From assembly GCF_018991925.1 (NCBI RefSeq), contig NW_024736071.1, forward strand, positions 12,835,879 through 12,899,878: a DNA stretch of 64,000 nucleotides, given 5' to 3'. Every line of letters begins with the position of its first letter. The stretch's first letter is position 1. Of this stretch, positions 21,963-34,160 are shown one piece after another. The stretch comes from Homarus americanus (lineage: Eukaryota; Arthropoda; Malacostraca; Decapoda; Nephropidae). Both the position numbers and the translations under genes were made by a program. The notes below the pieces were generated by a model. It was not told the origin of the DNA, searched no databases, and saw only the letters and a program-made list of their open reading frames with translations.

Positions 21963-21972
21963 TGATGATGAT
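21867..21972. repeat. (ACT)n-(AAT)n-(GAT)n compound microsatellite
   Basis: About 17 ACT, about 14 AAT and four GAT units in direct succession. Confidence 0.97.
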
Positions 21973-22222
21973 AACAGTTAAGAAAATCAGTATGCATATA
22001 TACAGAAAAATGATCATCACTCCGTCTCTCACTACACATAATAGGGACCAATTTTTTGACTGCTTGCCGTCATTGGCCGTGTCACCATTTTTATTATTCA
22101 CTCACAATTTTATTTACTCTACTATTATGGAACTTTTTTTTTCCAAACCTTTACACGGAAAACCTAATAGAAATATTCACCAAAAGAATTTATGAATAAT
22201 AAACTAGAGTCTTTGAGGTGTA

Positions 22223-22425
<203 letters not shown>

Positions 22426-22629
22426 ACCTGCACCAAGGGAAAGACCTACCGTTACAACTAGGTCCTACTACTACAGGGTACTACTTTGTTGTCACTCGAA
22501 ATCAAGTGTTATGAGTATCACTATTTCCTTAATGTATTGTTTCGTGTGTTAGTGGTTTGGGTCGTTTCGTGGAGCCTTGAGATAGGTCGAGAATGTTTAT
22601 CTGTATACGGAATAATACGTAATGTACAG

Positions 22630-23525
22630 TGACATCTTTAATTTTCCTGATGAGGGTTCCTTAGGAATGTATAGTCCGCGGTGGTGGACGGGTGGAAACC
22701 AAGGTACTGGAAATAGTTAACGTTGGAAAGGGTGGTTCCGTTAACCTGGATGAACGGTGGAGGCGTGGCGTACTGAAGTTCAGTGATGGAAGCGGCCGAC
22801 ACCATTGTTCCTGCCTGGCGATCAATGGCGATGAAATTTGATGGGCAACCAAAACGAGTGAGGGTCTGGTAAAGGGCTTCCCTGTTGACCGAGTAAATGG
22901 CCCTAGTAAGGTCAATGACGGACACGTACAGGTCACGGCGCTGTTCTCTGCACTTCTGTATCTGGCGGGGAGGAAAGATCATGTCAGTGATGCCGCGAGA
23001 CGGTCTGAATCAACATTGAGACTCCGGGAGGAAGTTTTACGCCTCACGTAGGAGTCTATTAAGGACTCGGGCGATAATCTTGCCCGTTATAAGCAGCAGC
23101 GAGATCCCGCGGTTATTGCCGCAGTGTGACCTTTCTCTTTTGTTCATTAGATTTTGAAGTCATGGAAGATTTCCTTTTGTTTCTATATATTCTCCTGGAT
23201 AAAACGTAAACAGTTAGTCAGCAGTAGTCCTCCTGCTGTACACACCTCAGCTGGGATTCCAGTAGGATCTGTTTCTTGTTATTTTTCATCTGAGTGATGG
23301 CAATAGCTATCTCATCACGGGATGTAGGGTTATCCAGAGGGACCAGCTCCCAGGGCTGAGGGACCTGGTGGGTATTCAGGCCACCCACATTTGTGTTTCG
23401 GTTGAGTAGGGAATGATAGTGCTCCGTGCAGCGCTGAAGGAAGCCCTCTTAGTCTTTAATTAGGGAATTACCGTTGGATGAGCGGAGGGGAGCCGTTCCG
23501 TTTGTAGTTGGTTCACAGATAACTT
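22630..23525 (-). pseudogene. RTE-type LINE reverse transcriptase, internally deleted
   Basis: Minus-strand relic of the same general class as the element at 1-2197. In order: a linker block (EGFLQRCTEHYHSLLNRNTN), ITQMKNNKKQ, NNRGISLLLITGKIIARVLN, PESQC followed by FRPSRGITDMIF, then EQRRDLYVSVIDLTRAIYSV (catalytic Asp block), ALYQTLTRFGCPSNFIAI, and finally FIQVNGTTLSNVNYFQYLGF, which is the block before the thumb. The segment between FIAI and FIQV should hold the second catalytic motif (Y-x-D-D) but is reduced to about 20 residues, so the enzyme core is deleted. Several stops and frameshifts lie at 22983-23200. The 5' end abuts the (CA)n at 23554. Confidence 0.82.
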
Positions 23526-23553
23526 TGGTGGAATTGAAAAATTAACGCATCAG

Positions 23554-24445
<892 letters not shown>

Positions 24446-24446
24446 C

Positions 24447-24497
<51 letters not shown>

Positions 24498-24566
24498 AGA
24501 TAAATAGAGAGATAGATAGATCGATAGATAAATAGATAGATAGATAGGTAGATAGATAGATAGATT
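24447..24566. repeat. (GATA)n microsatellite
   Basis: About 120 bases of GATA units with AATA, GAGA, CGAT and GGTA interruptions in the right half. Confidence 0.97.
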
Positions 24567-24644
24567 TATTTTGAACTAATAAATTTGTAATTAGTAATGC
24601 ATTCCCTATCTGATGTATATATACTTAACGATACTGACTCCCTT

Positions 24645-24775
24645 TCTCACCCATCAGAATTATTACCCTTTTCTTACCCATCAGAATTGTCATCCCTCCT
24701 TACCCATCAGAATTATCATCCCTCCTTACCCATCAGAATTATCATCCCTCCTTACCCATCAGAATTATCACCTTT
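24645..24775. repeat. 26-bp tandem repeat, about 5 copies
   Basis: Units hold CCCATCAGAATTATCATCCC and TCCTTA. The first two copies are diverged, the last three nearly identical. Confidence 0.92.
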
Positions 24776-24824
24776 CAAGAATTTGTCGTTCTTCTTTACT
24801 GAATTTCTTTGACGTGTTATCGAA

Positions 24825-25565
24825 TTTTTCCCTCAACACAACCCACGACTTTCTCTTCACCTTCCTCATCTCCCTCTCCACTTTCCTTCCTCCCTCCACC
24901 TCTCCTCCATCCCCCCATCCTTCCCCATCACTCATTTTTGCTCTCCAACTCCCCTTCACTTCTTCTCTCAATCTCTCGCCTCCTCCCTTCCTCCCTCTCT
25001 CCTCCTTTCTCATCATCTCCCCTCCCCCCTTCCACCTTCTCCACCTCTCTTACTCCCACATCTACCCCTGCCACCTGCTGCGCCAACCCCTTCCTCCACT
25101 CCCACTTTTTCTCCTGTTCTTCTATCTCTCTTCCCCCCTTTCCTCCATCCTCTTAATTTCCCCCCAACTTCTTTTATTTACTAACTCTACTACACGTTTT
25201 GTTCCTACCCATTTCCCTTTTCTTCTTTCCCTTCCCTACCCTATTTTCTTCCTCCTTTCCCCTTCCCTCTCCCCTTCCACCTCCCCTCTGCAACAGATGG
25301 CCGCCCTGGCACGAGCACTTCCCTCCTGCTGCATCCTTCCCCTCATCCCTCCCCTTCCCCAGCATCTCGCTCACTTTTTCCTTCCCCCACCTCATATCTC
25401 CCCCACTCCCCTCTTCCTCACTCCTCAACACCTTCCTCCTCCTCATCGTTTTCTCATTTGTCTCTCTCACTTTTCTTTCTTTCTTTTCCTCGGCCTCCCT
25501 CACCACTTCCTGTTTCCCCATCCTCAACCCCCTCACTTACCCCCACCCTCCCCTCCGCCCCCCAC
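24825..25565. repeat. Long pyrimidine-rich tract
   Basis: Over 700 bases with about 85-90% C/T on the plus strand by eye. The 331-codon frame 24613-25608 is Pro/Ser/Leu-rich low complexity. The tract could act as a very long polypyrimidine tract ahead of an exon, and is interrupted at 25298-25330 by ATGGCCGCCCTGGCACGAGC. Confidence 0.8.
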
Positions 25566-25569
25566 TCAG

Positions 25570-25648
25570 CTTCACCCTCGGCCGTTGCCAAGGCGACAGA
25601 CTGTATGACCCTCACTCCTCAGGCTCTCCAGAGCTGGTGATCACGAAG
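25570..25648 (+). CDS. Candidate internal exon (weak)
   Basis: After the pyrimidine-rich tract and a CACTCAG acceptor (AG at 25568-25569), the frame TLGRCQGDRLYDPHSSGSPE then LVITKVPP is open, complex in composition and GC-richer than its surroundings, unlike the repeats around it. The proposed donor (GTGCCA at 25649) is poor, and the frame runs on into the tandem repeat. I recognise no domain. Chance is a real alternative. Confidence 0.15.
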
Positions 25649-25650
25649 GT

Positions 25651-25785
25651 GCCACCCATGTACCGCACCGTAGTGCCATTCAATGTACCTTACCGTAGTG
25701 CCATTCATGTACCTCACTGTAGTACAACCCTCTGTACCTCCCTGTAGTGCCACCCATGTACCTCACTGAAGTGCCGCCTCGTGGT
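25651..25785. repeat. About 24-bp tandem repeat of GTACCTCACTGTAGTGCC type
   Basis: Five diverged units combining CATGTACC, TCACTGTAGTGCC and CACCCATGTACC. Confidence 0.7.
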
Positions 25786-26620
25786 GCCAGCATCACCTCC
25801 CCTGGGCCGGACTCTCACAGTTCTTTGCCCGACATAGACTGGGAAGTATTGTCCGTTGTAATCCGAGTCTCAGAGGTTCACATGTTGGATTTTTCAGTTG
25901 ACTGGAGAATTGGAAGCGCAATCGAACTGTTTCACGCGATCCAGGAGCAGTGTTGACAGTCAGAATAACGTAAGATTTGCTCTGAGACTCGACCGTAAAT
26001 GGTTTATTCTCTGTTCATAAGTTAAGTGCTTAAATTGAGCCTTCGAATTTATTTTTTACCATATTGACTGTGATGCAATAGTCTACTCCGGATAACAAAG
26101 ATATTATGTGGTAATATTCCTTACAGGTCCGGATCTTTATATGCCATTCTTGTTCTATAAACAGTAACTATCATATATTAGCTACCATTCAGTTAACTGG
26201 GCCAGACACGACTGTTAATACTGAAAACTGTACTGTTGACCTATGATTGTTTATATCACGGACATTTAAAGTTAAGTTCTGACGAAATTGAGAGTTTTTT
26301 GGACATTCAGTATTATGTTACATTGTGTCTATCGTCAATATTTCCTTCATCGTGGATGTATAAAGACAAACAAGTACTATAACCAGCCAGTCATCACAAT
26401 ACTCTGACATACAATAGTGTTTACGATGTCTTGTGTTGGTGAGGGGGGCGGGGTTGCTGTACATGTGTGGAGGGCGGGACTCTTCCTGTTGTCGCAGGAC
26501 CTGACAATCATCCTCACACACCACAGTCTGGCGGGTGCCTTTCACAGTTGCTGAACCAATGTGGTGACGACGGTGTATATAAGACTAACAACACTGTAAT
26601 TCCTGTTATATATTCAAGCG
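25786..26620. other. Unassigned sequence
   Basis: No gene recognised. The plus frame 25747-25956 overlaps the end of the tandem repeat and has no domain. Confidence 0.45.
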
Positions 26621-26621
26621 C

Positions 26622-26727
26622 CAGCACAAGCAATATAAAGCGCCTGGCGTCTCCCTCCACCCTACAATGACATGGTTATGAAAGCAACGCCAGACGAACC
26701 TCCACTCGCCTTTTGTCATCGGAGGCA
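26622..26727 (+). repeat. Dispersed repeat, copy 2
   Basis: Partner of 6035-6140: GCCAGCACAAGCAATATAAA, AGCGCCTGGCGT, AATGACATG and CGCCTTTTGTCATC occur in the same order and at similar spacing. Confidence 0.5.
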
Positions 26728-26810
26728 CTTTTCACAACGTCAGCCTGAAAGTGATCGCTAGATTCTGCCCAAGAACAAGGATCGGCGGTAGTTGTTTAAC
26801 GAGATACTCA

Positions 26811-26829
26811 CACACACACACACACACAT
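26811..26829. repeat. Short (CA)n
   Basis: Nine to ten CA units. Confidence 0.9.
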
Positions 26830-27654
26830 TTACGCATCTGTATATATCAAGATCATCTCAAATTAGCCTGAGATATACACTCAGAGGAGACATTTATTTA
26901 TCAGTCGTATTAAGCGATCGACTAAGAGTGTCAACAACCACTATTACTCCGCCAGTAAACAAACCTCCCCCTTGACACAGGCGGTGGTAGTGGCCCTCCA
27001 GCCCCTGTCACCACCTCTTTACAACATGGAGGATTTATGTGAGCACCTCGGCCATCACTCACCGCACTCCTCACACCCAGTCTAATATAACTTTATCAGA
27101 TTTTACCCGTGCTGGTCTATGACTATAGAGAGGCTCTTAATACTGCGAGTTATTCATGGTTTGTATACCTGGACTATGTACCGTATAGTGGTTTTTATAT
27201 CTACGTTATTCATGTATGTTTAGTGTTTCTATACCTACCCTATCTATGTATATTGCTTGTATACATCCACCCGGTGTATATTGTTTATATACATCGCTTG
27301 TAAACCTGCACTGACCTTACTAAATACCCATCTATCGATCAAACGCAAAAAAAAAAAAACGAAAAACATCACAAAATTTAAAGTAAAAGAAAACTTCTTG
27401 TATGAAACCACGAGAGCTGAGGCCTTTGTCAGTTCAAGTCCACATTTCTTCCGATCCATCAACGATATTCCGCTAACAGGTCATTGACGCGGTGCAGTAA
27501 CGACCACAAAAACATTATAGTGTACAGGACGAAGATTTAAAGGCCATATAAATCTTTTCATCCTCAGTTGATGTTCAGGGAAACAAATGGAATGAGGTGT
27601 TGAGCTTTACTTGGGAGATTCCTGTTTATTTCAGTTAGTTGATGAGGCTGTGCG
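26830..27654. other. Unassigned sequence
   Basis: No recognised gene. TGTATA-rich around 27130-27300, with an A run at 27348-27358. Confidence 0.45.
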
Positions 27655-27845
27655 ATGTCTGTCTGTCCTCACTGTCTGTCCGTACTCACTGTTTGTCTGT
27701 ACTCACTGTTTGTCTGTACTCACTGTCTGTCTGCACTCACTGTCTGTCTGTACTCAATGTCTGTCTGCACTCTTTTTTTTTACACACTGTTTGTCTGCAC
27801 TCATTGTCTGTCTACTTTCACTGTTTGTCTGCGTTTACTGTTTCG
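27655..27845. repeat. 17-bp tandem repeat, about 10 copies
   Basis: Units of the form TACTCACTGTTTGTCTG with C/T and A/C variants and a T run inserted at 27773-27780. Cys/Leu/Ser-rich frames are repeat-encoded. Confidence 0.9.
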
Positions 27846-28554
27846 CTCTTATGTACAGTGTCTTTTACAGTACCTGGCCTCTTGGCACTTCCCTGAGATA
27901 ATCAACTACTGTACTGTACTGTATTACATCACTGTGAGTTTGTAGTTATGACATTACAATATACGTTACGTAACGTTCTTATCTCTGTTGCACTGTACCA
28001 ATGTAAACTATATTCGCTAGAGTTCTTCATATTTAGACTATCTCAGAATGCTTTCATCTATAATACCTTTCTTGTCTATCTCCTCACACTTATCTCTCTC
28101 TTGTTCATTCTTTACCCTCTTTACTTTCTTAATTCTCATCATATTGCGCGTTACTCATCTTTTACATTTCATTTGTATTTATTTATCTGCATTCGATCTT
28201 GTTCTTCCTTCAGTCATATACGTTCAACCACACCAAGCTCCTGCCAATCACCATGAAATGTACACCCCAAAATTAAGGGTACACCAGCCATGCCATCAGC
28301 TACACATACCACGTCCGCCAAGAGTCTGCCAAGGTTACGTCCAGTAAATTGGCTGAGTTGCCCCTCCCCGTAACCTAGCCTCCCCAGCCGTCCGTCACAG
28401 CATTCCTCAGTGATAGCGAACAGTGTCTCCAGTCTGGGTTTACTGTTGACGTCTGCTGTGGTGTATACTTCAGAGCGTACAGTATACCTCAGGGTGGTGT
28501 ATACTTCAAGGCATCTGCATGATATATACCTGGATTACTACTATCCCTTGTCAA
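27846..28554. other. Unassigned sequence
   Basis: T/C-rich in the middle (28040-28210). No gene or element recognised. Confidence 0.45.
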
Positions 28555-28722
28555 AATATCTCTCAAGCTCCTCTGATTGGTTCAACTTGTTCACGTCATT
28601 ATGTTCAAGCTCCTCTGATTGCCTCAACTTATTCACGTCATCATGTTCAAGCTCCTCCGATTGGGTTAACTTTTTAGATGTCATAATATTCAAAGTCTTC
28701 TGATTGGCTCAAATTGTTTACG
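28555..28722. repeat. 42-bp tandem repeat, about 4 copies
   Basis: Units carry TCAAGCTCCTCTGATTGG and TCAACTTGTTCACGTCAT. The last copy is diverged. As 42 is a multiple of three, a frame stays open. Confidence 0.92.
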
Positions 28723-28724
28723 TA

Positions 28725-28930
28725 ATTACTAGTACGCTTATGCATACTAGTAAACATATACGTAATTTCTAGCAAACGTACACATATTTAATACTACACA
28801 TTCACATACTAGTAACCTAGTAACCGTACATATACATACCAGTACACGTATACATACTATAAGTAACCGTACACATATTTACTACTATATGTACACCTAA
28901 TTACTAGTACACGTCCACATATTTACATGA
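28725..28930. repeat. Diverged ACTAGTA/ACACATATTTACTA-type repeat
   Basis: Irregular recurrence of CATACTAGTA, GTACACATATTTA and ACTAGTACACGT over about 200 bases. Confidence 0.6.
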
Positions 28931-29064
28931 TAAAACCCAGCTAAAAACTATAGCAGTTTCCCGACATATATTGGCGTTCCGACACTTTTTTCTCAAGAGG
29001 AATTTTGCTTCACATAATTAAGTTTCCGACGTCATATTCTCTCGGGAGTTGGGTTGCGTAGTGC

Positions 29065-29560
29065 TAACCCCCTCCTTCCTGCTCCTTCCTCCTTCCTGCT
29101 CCTTCTCATACTTCCAGCTGCTTCTTCCTCCTCCTTCTTCCTGCTCCTCTTCTTTCTTCCTGCTGCTTCTTCAGCCTCCTCTTTGTACTCCTCCTTTCTC
29201 CTTCTTCCTCCTCCTTTTTCCTGCTCCTTCTCCTACTTCCTGTTGCTTCTTCAACCTCCTCCTTCCCCTTCTTCTTTCTCCTCCCATTTCTTGCTACTTC
29301 TTCAGTCTCCTCTCTTTTCTTTCTCTTTATCCTTCCTTCTTTTTCTCCGGCTCCTCCCATTACCTGATTTCTCCTTCATATTTTCCTTCTCCTCCTTTCT
29401 CCTCCTTCGTGCTTTCTCTTTCCTTTCTTCTTCTTCTTCTTCTGCTTCTTCTTCTTCTTCTCTAGCTTTTTCCTACACTTCTTTCGTCTCCTCTTCGTTT
29501 TTCCTCTTCATCCTTTTTCTTCTCCTCTCATTCCTCTTCTTTATTATTTATTTTCTACCT
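29065..29560. repeat. Pyrimidine-rich CTCCTTCTTCCTGCT tract
   Basis: Recurring CCTTCTTCCTGCTCC and CTTCTTCTTC words. The long Ser/Phe/Leu-rich frames (up to 228 codons) are low complexity. Confidence 0.85.
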
Positions 29561-29663
29561 TCTCTGTCCTACCCCTCGCCCTATTCTCTCTCATTCTCTC
29601 CATTTTCCCTGTTCTATGCCTTAATTTTATCCCATTTATACTCTCCTCTCCCGTTACAGTACA

Positions 29664-29777
29664 TCCTTCTTTCCTCACAAACTGTGGAATGCTCTGCCTT
29701 CTTCTGTGTTTCCATACTTATACAATGTGTCTCACTTTAAAAAGTTGGTTTTCCGGCATCTTCGTGGTGTAGATTAA
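29664..29777 (+). pseudogene. LINE reverse transcriptase ORF, extreme C-terminus
   Basis: A 37-residue plus-strand reading ends at TAA 29775-29777 and contains FFPHKLWNALPSSVFPYLYN followed by SHFKKLVFRHL. This is the W-N-x-L-P, F-P-x-x-Y-N, F-K block that ends many CR1/jockey-like LINE polyproteins. Downstream, up to about 29895, is a probable 3' untranslated region (CCCGTTGTGGGTCGTTTGACC). Upstream the frame is lost at once in low-complexity pyrimidine sequence, so this is a heavily 5'-truncated copy. Confidence 0.65.
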
Positions 29778-29934
29778 CACAGTATAACCTTTTTCTTCTC
29801 TATTTTCAATTTCTTTCTGTTCTTTTTTTTTTTCGCTCCCGAGGCCCCGTTGTGGGTCGTTTGACCTGTTCCCGGTGGGCTAATTCCGTAAAAAGAAAAA
29901 ACTCTTTCACATATCCCTTCTCACCTTTTCTTTA

Positions 29935-30110
29935 TCTTGCCTCTCATCACATTCCCTTTCCTTTCTCCTCTTCTCTATCATCGCCTCTTCTTTCTTCTCC
30001 CTTCTCCCCTTCCTCTCTTACCTCTCATCACCTTCCCTTTCCTTTCCTTTCATCCTCTTCTCTATCATCACCGCTTCTTTTCCCCTTTCTCCTCTTCTCT
30101 CTTATGAAAT
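29935..30110. repeat. Pyrimidine-rich TTCCTTTCCTTTC/CATCACC tract
   Basis: CTCATCACCTTCCCTTTCCT-like units recur about twice with variants. Confidence 0.8.
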
Positions 30111-30321
30111 GAGAGGATAAAGAGGAGGAAGAAGAAGGAATTTCAAGTACCAGATATAATAAACACATAGGTTGGTTACATGTAGGGGGGGGGGGGTTGG
30201 GTGCAGGTAACTCTTCCTCCCCTCCACCTATTCTATTCCATTCACCTATTCTATTCCCTCCACCCATTCTCTCTCATCGCCCCTTCCTCTCACCCTTCTC
30301 CCGAATAGAGTAACCAATGTA

Positions 30322-30445
30322 CAGTCCCCTTCACTAGTGCGTTTACAGGGGATCGTCAGGTTTTGTGCAGTGTGGCAGCGTTGTGTTTGTTTACATTCAA
30401 CCGAAGGAAACTCGCCCCCTGTAAACGCACTAGTGAAGGGGACTG
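30322..30445. mobile_element. 124-bp Tc1/mariner-type MITE
   Basis: A 30-bp perfect terminal inverted repeat (CAGTCCCCTTCACTAGTGCG... at 30322-30351 with its complement at 30416-30445) surrounds a 64-bp centre. The ends are CAGT...ACTG and are flanked by TA on both sides (30320-30321, 30446-30447), the usual target duplication for Tc1/mariner. With no coding capacity it is a miniature non-autonomous element. The arms also pair one base further at each outer side of the TA. Confidence 0.85.
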
Positions 30446-30535
30446 TACCTGGGTTGACAGAAGTGACTTGGTGAAACACTTCCACTTATCTATTATATTC
30501 TACCCAAACATGCAAAAATATACTTCAGTTTATTT

Positions 30536-30770
30536 GTATAATCACTTCCAGGATACATAACACCATAAACATTCACTTCCAGGAAACATAACACCATAAA
30601 CATTCACTTTAATGATCACTTCCAGGAAACATAACACCATAAACATTCACTTCCAGGAAACATAACACCATAATCATTCACTTCCAGGAAACATAACACC
30701 ATAAACATTCACTTCCAGGATACGTAACACCGCCAACATTCACTTCCACGATACATAACACCAAATGACT
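30536..30770. repeat. 31-bp tandem repeat, about 7 copies
   Basis: Units: CATTCACTTCCAGGAAACAT followed by AACACCATAAA. One copy has a short insertion (TTTAATGA), and the last two are more diverged. Confidence 0.92.
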
Positions 30771-31045
30771 ACAGTACAGTAATCCATGTAACCAGGTATC
30801 AAAAACGCATACTAGAAGAAGAAGAAGGTTCTATATGGCGGAGTTTTGTAATAACGCCTACAAAGTATTTCTCTTCGGCAAGAAACATTTGGTACGTCAT
30901 AACCTCGGCCTTTGATCCTGTATTGATAAAAGTTGAGCGGAATACATCGTAATGGATAAAAGGAACGGTGGTATAAAAATATGAATGAAACGGATGATTT
31001 TTGACGAGGGGGTAAAAGTCTGCAGCTATGTTTTATGGTTCTGCT
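30771..31045. other. Unassigned sequence
   Basis: Nothing recognised. Confidence 0.4.
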
Positions 31046-31230
31046 GTGTGTGTGTGTGGAAGAGAGAGAGAGAGAGAGAGAGTTAGAAATGTAAAGAGAG
31101 AGAGAGAAAGTAAAGGTGAGACAGATAAAATTAGAATTATATAAAGAGAGAGATAGAAAACAAACAGTGAGAGCGATGGGGGAGAGTTAGAGAAAGGAGA
31201 GAGGGAAAATGGAAACTGAAAGAGAAAAGA
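31046..31230. repeat. GA-rich tract with short (TG)n
   Basis: (TG)n at 31046-31056, (GA)n at 31060-31082, then diverged GAGAGA sequence. Confidence 0.8.
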
Positions 31231-31435
31231 GAGAGAATAAATCGACTGACAAAGAGATGAGAATCAAATATCTCATTTCCACACGGTATACTTAGTAAAG
31301 TTTGTTTCATAGGCCTGTCGACCCACTTGATGCAGCCCAAATACATCACACAAAAGACTGAGGCTTCTCTACACTAGAAGGTAATGTAACTGCACCAGAC
31401 CATCCCAACTTCCCTAACTAAAACATTAACTATCC

Positions 31436-31530
31436 ATTTGCAACTGGGTAGACTAGAAGTGCTCCGGTATCGAACCAACGAGCTTCAGGACAGGAGGCAA
31501 ACGATATGTCCACTCGGCCACCACACCCCT
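31436..31530 (-). mobile_element. tRNA-derived SINE, head region
   Basis: On the minus strand: A box TGGCCGAGTGG (31510-31520, a perfect match to the pol III consensus) and B box GGTTCGATACC (31466-31476), 33 bases apart, followed by GTCTACCCAGTTGCAAATGG. Box spacing and tail motif are shared with the copy at 5880-5985. The head resembles a Leu/Ser-type tRNA, but no anticodon stem is convincing. Confidence 0.75.
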
Positions 31531-31914
31531 GTTAGTATGTAGAGCACACACTCCCCAAACCCTCTCTGTTGGCCTCTTTTATGAGCTTTACGTAAAAAGC
31601 TTTTATTAAGCCAATAACCTTGTATTGTACATCCGAGAACGCTGCACAACATATTCGATATCTTTGCACATCCGGTGAGCTTCTGTATACGATAATCATG
31701 TGTTTCTGATCACCTTGTGTATCCACTTTTTTTTTGTACAGTACTTACAGTATTTACGATTACCTTAAAGATTAATACAAGACTCGCCACGTTCAATGTT
31801 ATTAAAGGTAGTTACTATTCATTTAATGTTAAAAAATACAAAAGTCCGCATAATCTAGTTAAGAAAAATAAAAATCTTTCAGTGGGTCTCCAAGGTGACG
31901 TCAAGGGAGATACC
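31531..31914. other. Unassigned sequence
   Basis: Nothing recognised. Confidence 0.4.
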
Positions 31915-31933
31915 CCCCCCCCCCAAAAAAAAA
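31915..31933. repeat. C run followed by A run
   Basis: About 11 C then 9 A; a likely sequencing and assembly error site. Confidence 0.9.
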
Positions 31934-32257
31934 TTAATAATAATAACGCAATATTTAACTAAGGAAGCGCATATTTGTTCATCTCTTTAGTTAAAACTCA
32001 GTCTAAACTCCTTGTGAATCTTACAGAAATGAACTTAAGACAAGAACCTCTGCTGTCAGCGACCCTAAACACCCTCCCCGGCCACCGTGAGAGATAGTGC
32101 CGTAGAGACCATGACGGAGGCAGAAAACGAAAATAGATGTTGGGTAAGAGTAAACACAGGAATCTAAGACTAGGATTTGGTAGGTGGGACGAGAGGAAGC
32201 CTGACTGGTAAAGAGAGAGAGACAGTTGATGGTGCAGTGAGAAGGAAGAGGCAAAGT

Positions 32258-32259
32258 GA

Positions 32260-32305
<46 letters not shown>
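32258..32305. repeat. (GT)n-(GA)n compound microsatellite
   Basis: About eight GT units followed by about 14 GA units with one interruption. Confidence 0.95.
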
Positions 32306-32306
<1 letters not shown>

Positions 32307-34145
32307 GTAAGAGAAATGGGAGATGAACGTTAAGGAAAGTTGGTGTGGGAGTGAGGCTAGACAAACAAGAAGACTTGGAGGACGAATTAAATGAAACTGT
32401 TCACTTGGTTTATACAAGTAAGATAAAGTTAGAAGTTGGAATAATGTGTAAGGTTAACACACCAAGACACATGTAAACTACTGTAGGTGTGGTAGAAAAT
32501 TATGATGTAGTTTAGGAGATATGTTCTAGCCGGTTAACTGCTGAGTTTGTCTAGTTAATGAGGCCTGAACATTTATATTATAGAGGGTTTTGGTAACGAA
32601 ACCCAATTGTCTGTTATCCTTTTATTTAGGAACTACTGAGGATACAGTTCCAAAGTGTAATTCACCGTAACTTATCACTGTAACTATGAGTGTTAAGAGA
32701 AGGACGGAGGCTATTTAAATAGACATGCTAAATGTCTGATCTGTGTGACGGGTTGAGTAACTATGCCGTGAGTAGTGACCCATCGAGGGAGAACGGAATA
32801 TGTTCGTCGTCCTCCACTCGACGGAAGACGGAACCATCCATGATGGCTCTCAAATAACGTCTTCCTCTAATCAAGGATATCAAACTACTGCCCGCATGAG
32901 GTGGCCAGGGAGCCGGCTACTTAATGCCTTAACTCAGCAAACTATGATGCAGCTTCCCGTGGGCACACCTTATCACGTGCCAGTGGAAAGTTACAGGGGA
33001 TGATAGTGTATATAATTCAAATGTAATTAACCCATTTATATTATACTTCTGCCTATGAGACAGGGGCTATTACATTGCTCGGTCACCTACCATCCAAGCT
33101 CCGAGAGGACTAAACTAAACTCAACTCGCAGATAAACAACCTATACATAAGCCTAACCATGTTATAAACATACGTGTAAACACTAAGCTGGGGACTCTGG
33201 AACTGTATGTTTTTCATCAACTACTGGGGTCCTAGACTTAAGTGTCTTACGGGCTAGTATCTTATGTACAATGGCAAAATTGGATGATTCTGACTTAAAA
33301 CACAAATATTACTGCCAATAACATAATAGTGGAAATCTTTTACTTAGGTAAGCAAATCCTGGAATAACATGGCAGAAATAATCTTCACCTACTTTGTGTT
33401 TAAGAACGCACCTTCTTAACAATGTACAACTTTTGCTACTGTAATCACGCTAGATGAATGAGTGTGTAGTGCTTTAGACTCTTCCTAAGAAACATTCATA
33501 TATGAGGAGAGCAATGGTACTGAGTTGTGAAGGGTTCTACATGGTATGGCTGAAAATTTACAGTCTGTGATACTTTACTGTAGAACTATCATATTTTTAT
33601 TTTGAGAAGATGTGTCTATGACATCATTAAAATATGCAATTTGAAAATTATGAACATTATTATCCTCCCTGGGATCAAAAGAAAATGTCCACATTTTCTA
33701 TGTCTAAGGTTAGAAAAATTATTTAGATACAAACCAAAGAAATAACCTTGTCCACCCATTTACAGGAAATTGATAAAAATTATAGTTAAAAATAATTAAA
33801 GTATCAATAGCTGAACAAGTGAAAAATAAATACTGGAAATTATATTACGTCAGTATATATTAAGATAAGTAAGTAGGACACCTATAATACATAATATAAC
33901 CTACACGATGTCTATCAGTGTGAAGCTATGTCGTCGAATATGTAAATGTGTGTGTATATTTTTAATAAATCCCTAACTACCTATTTTACGGAGTTGGTGG
34001 GCGTCTTCAATAGAAAACGAAATCTCTGCTCTGCTCTCTGACGCTCCTCGCAGTAGCAACACAGCTGATCTCAGGTGTGGGGGGGTGGGTTGTTTGCTTC
34101 AATCGCCGCCGCGCTTTCTGTCGCTAGTCTCGTTGCGTAGCAACT
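32306..34145. other. Unassigned unique sequence
   Basis: About 1.8 kb, mostly AT-rich and free of tandem repeats. A 67-codon plus frame at 32800-33003 has mixed composition but no domain I recognise. Confidence 0.5.
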
Positions 34146-34160
34146 AAAAGATGCTCCAAG

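Noticed and set aside
24613..25608. 331-codon frame on the plus strand
   Set aside because: Low-complexity Pro/Ser/Leu from a polypyrimidine tract.
29054..29740. 228-codon Ser/Phe/Leu-rich frame resembling a membrane protein
   Set aside because: A product of CTT/CTC-rich DNA; the only real coding relic there (29664-29777) is in a different frame.
34134..34146. RFX-type X-box (GTTGC-GTA-GCAAC)
   Set aside because: The spacing and the inner bases do not fit the consensus well, and there is no supporting gene downstream.
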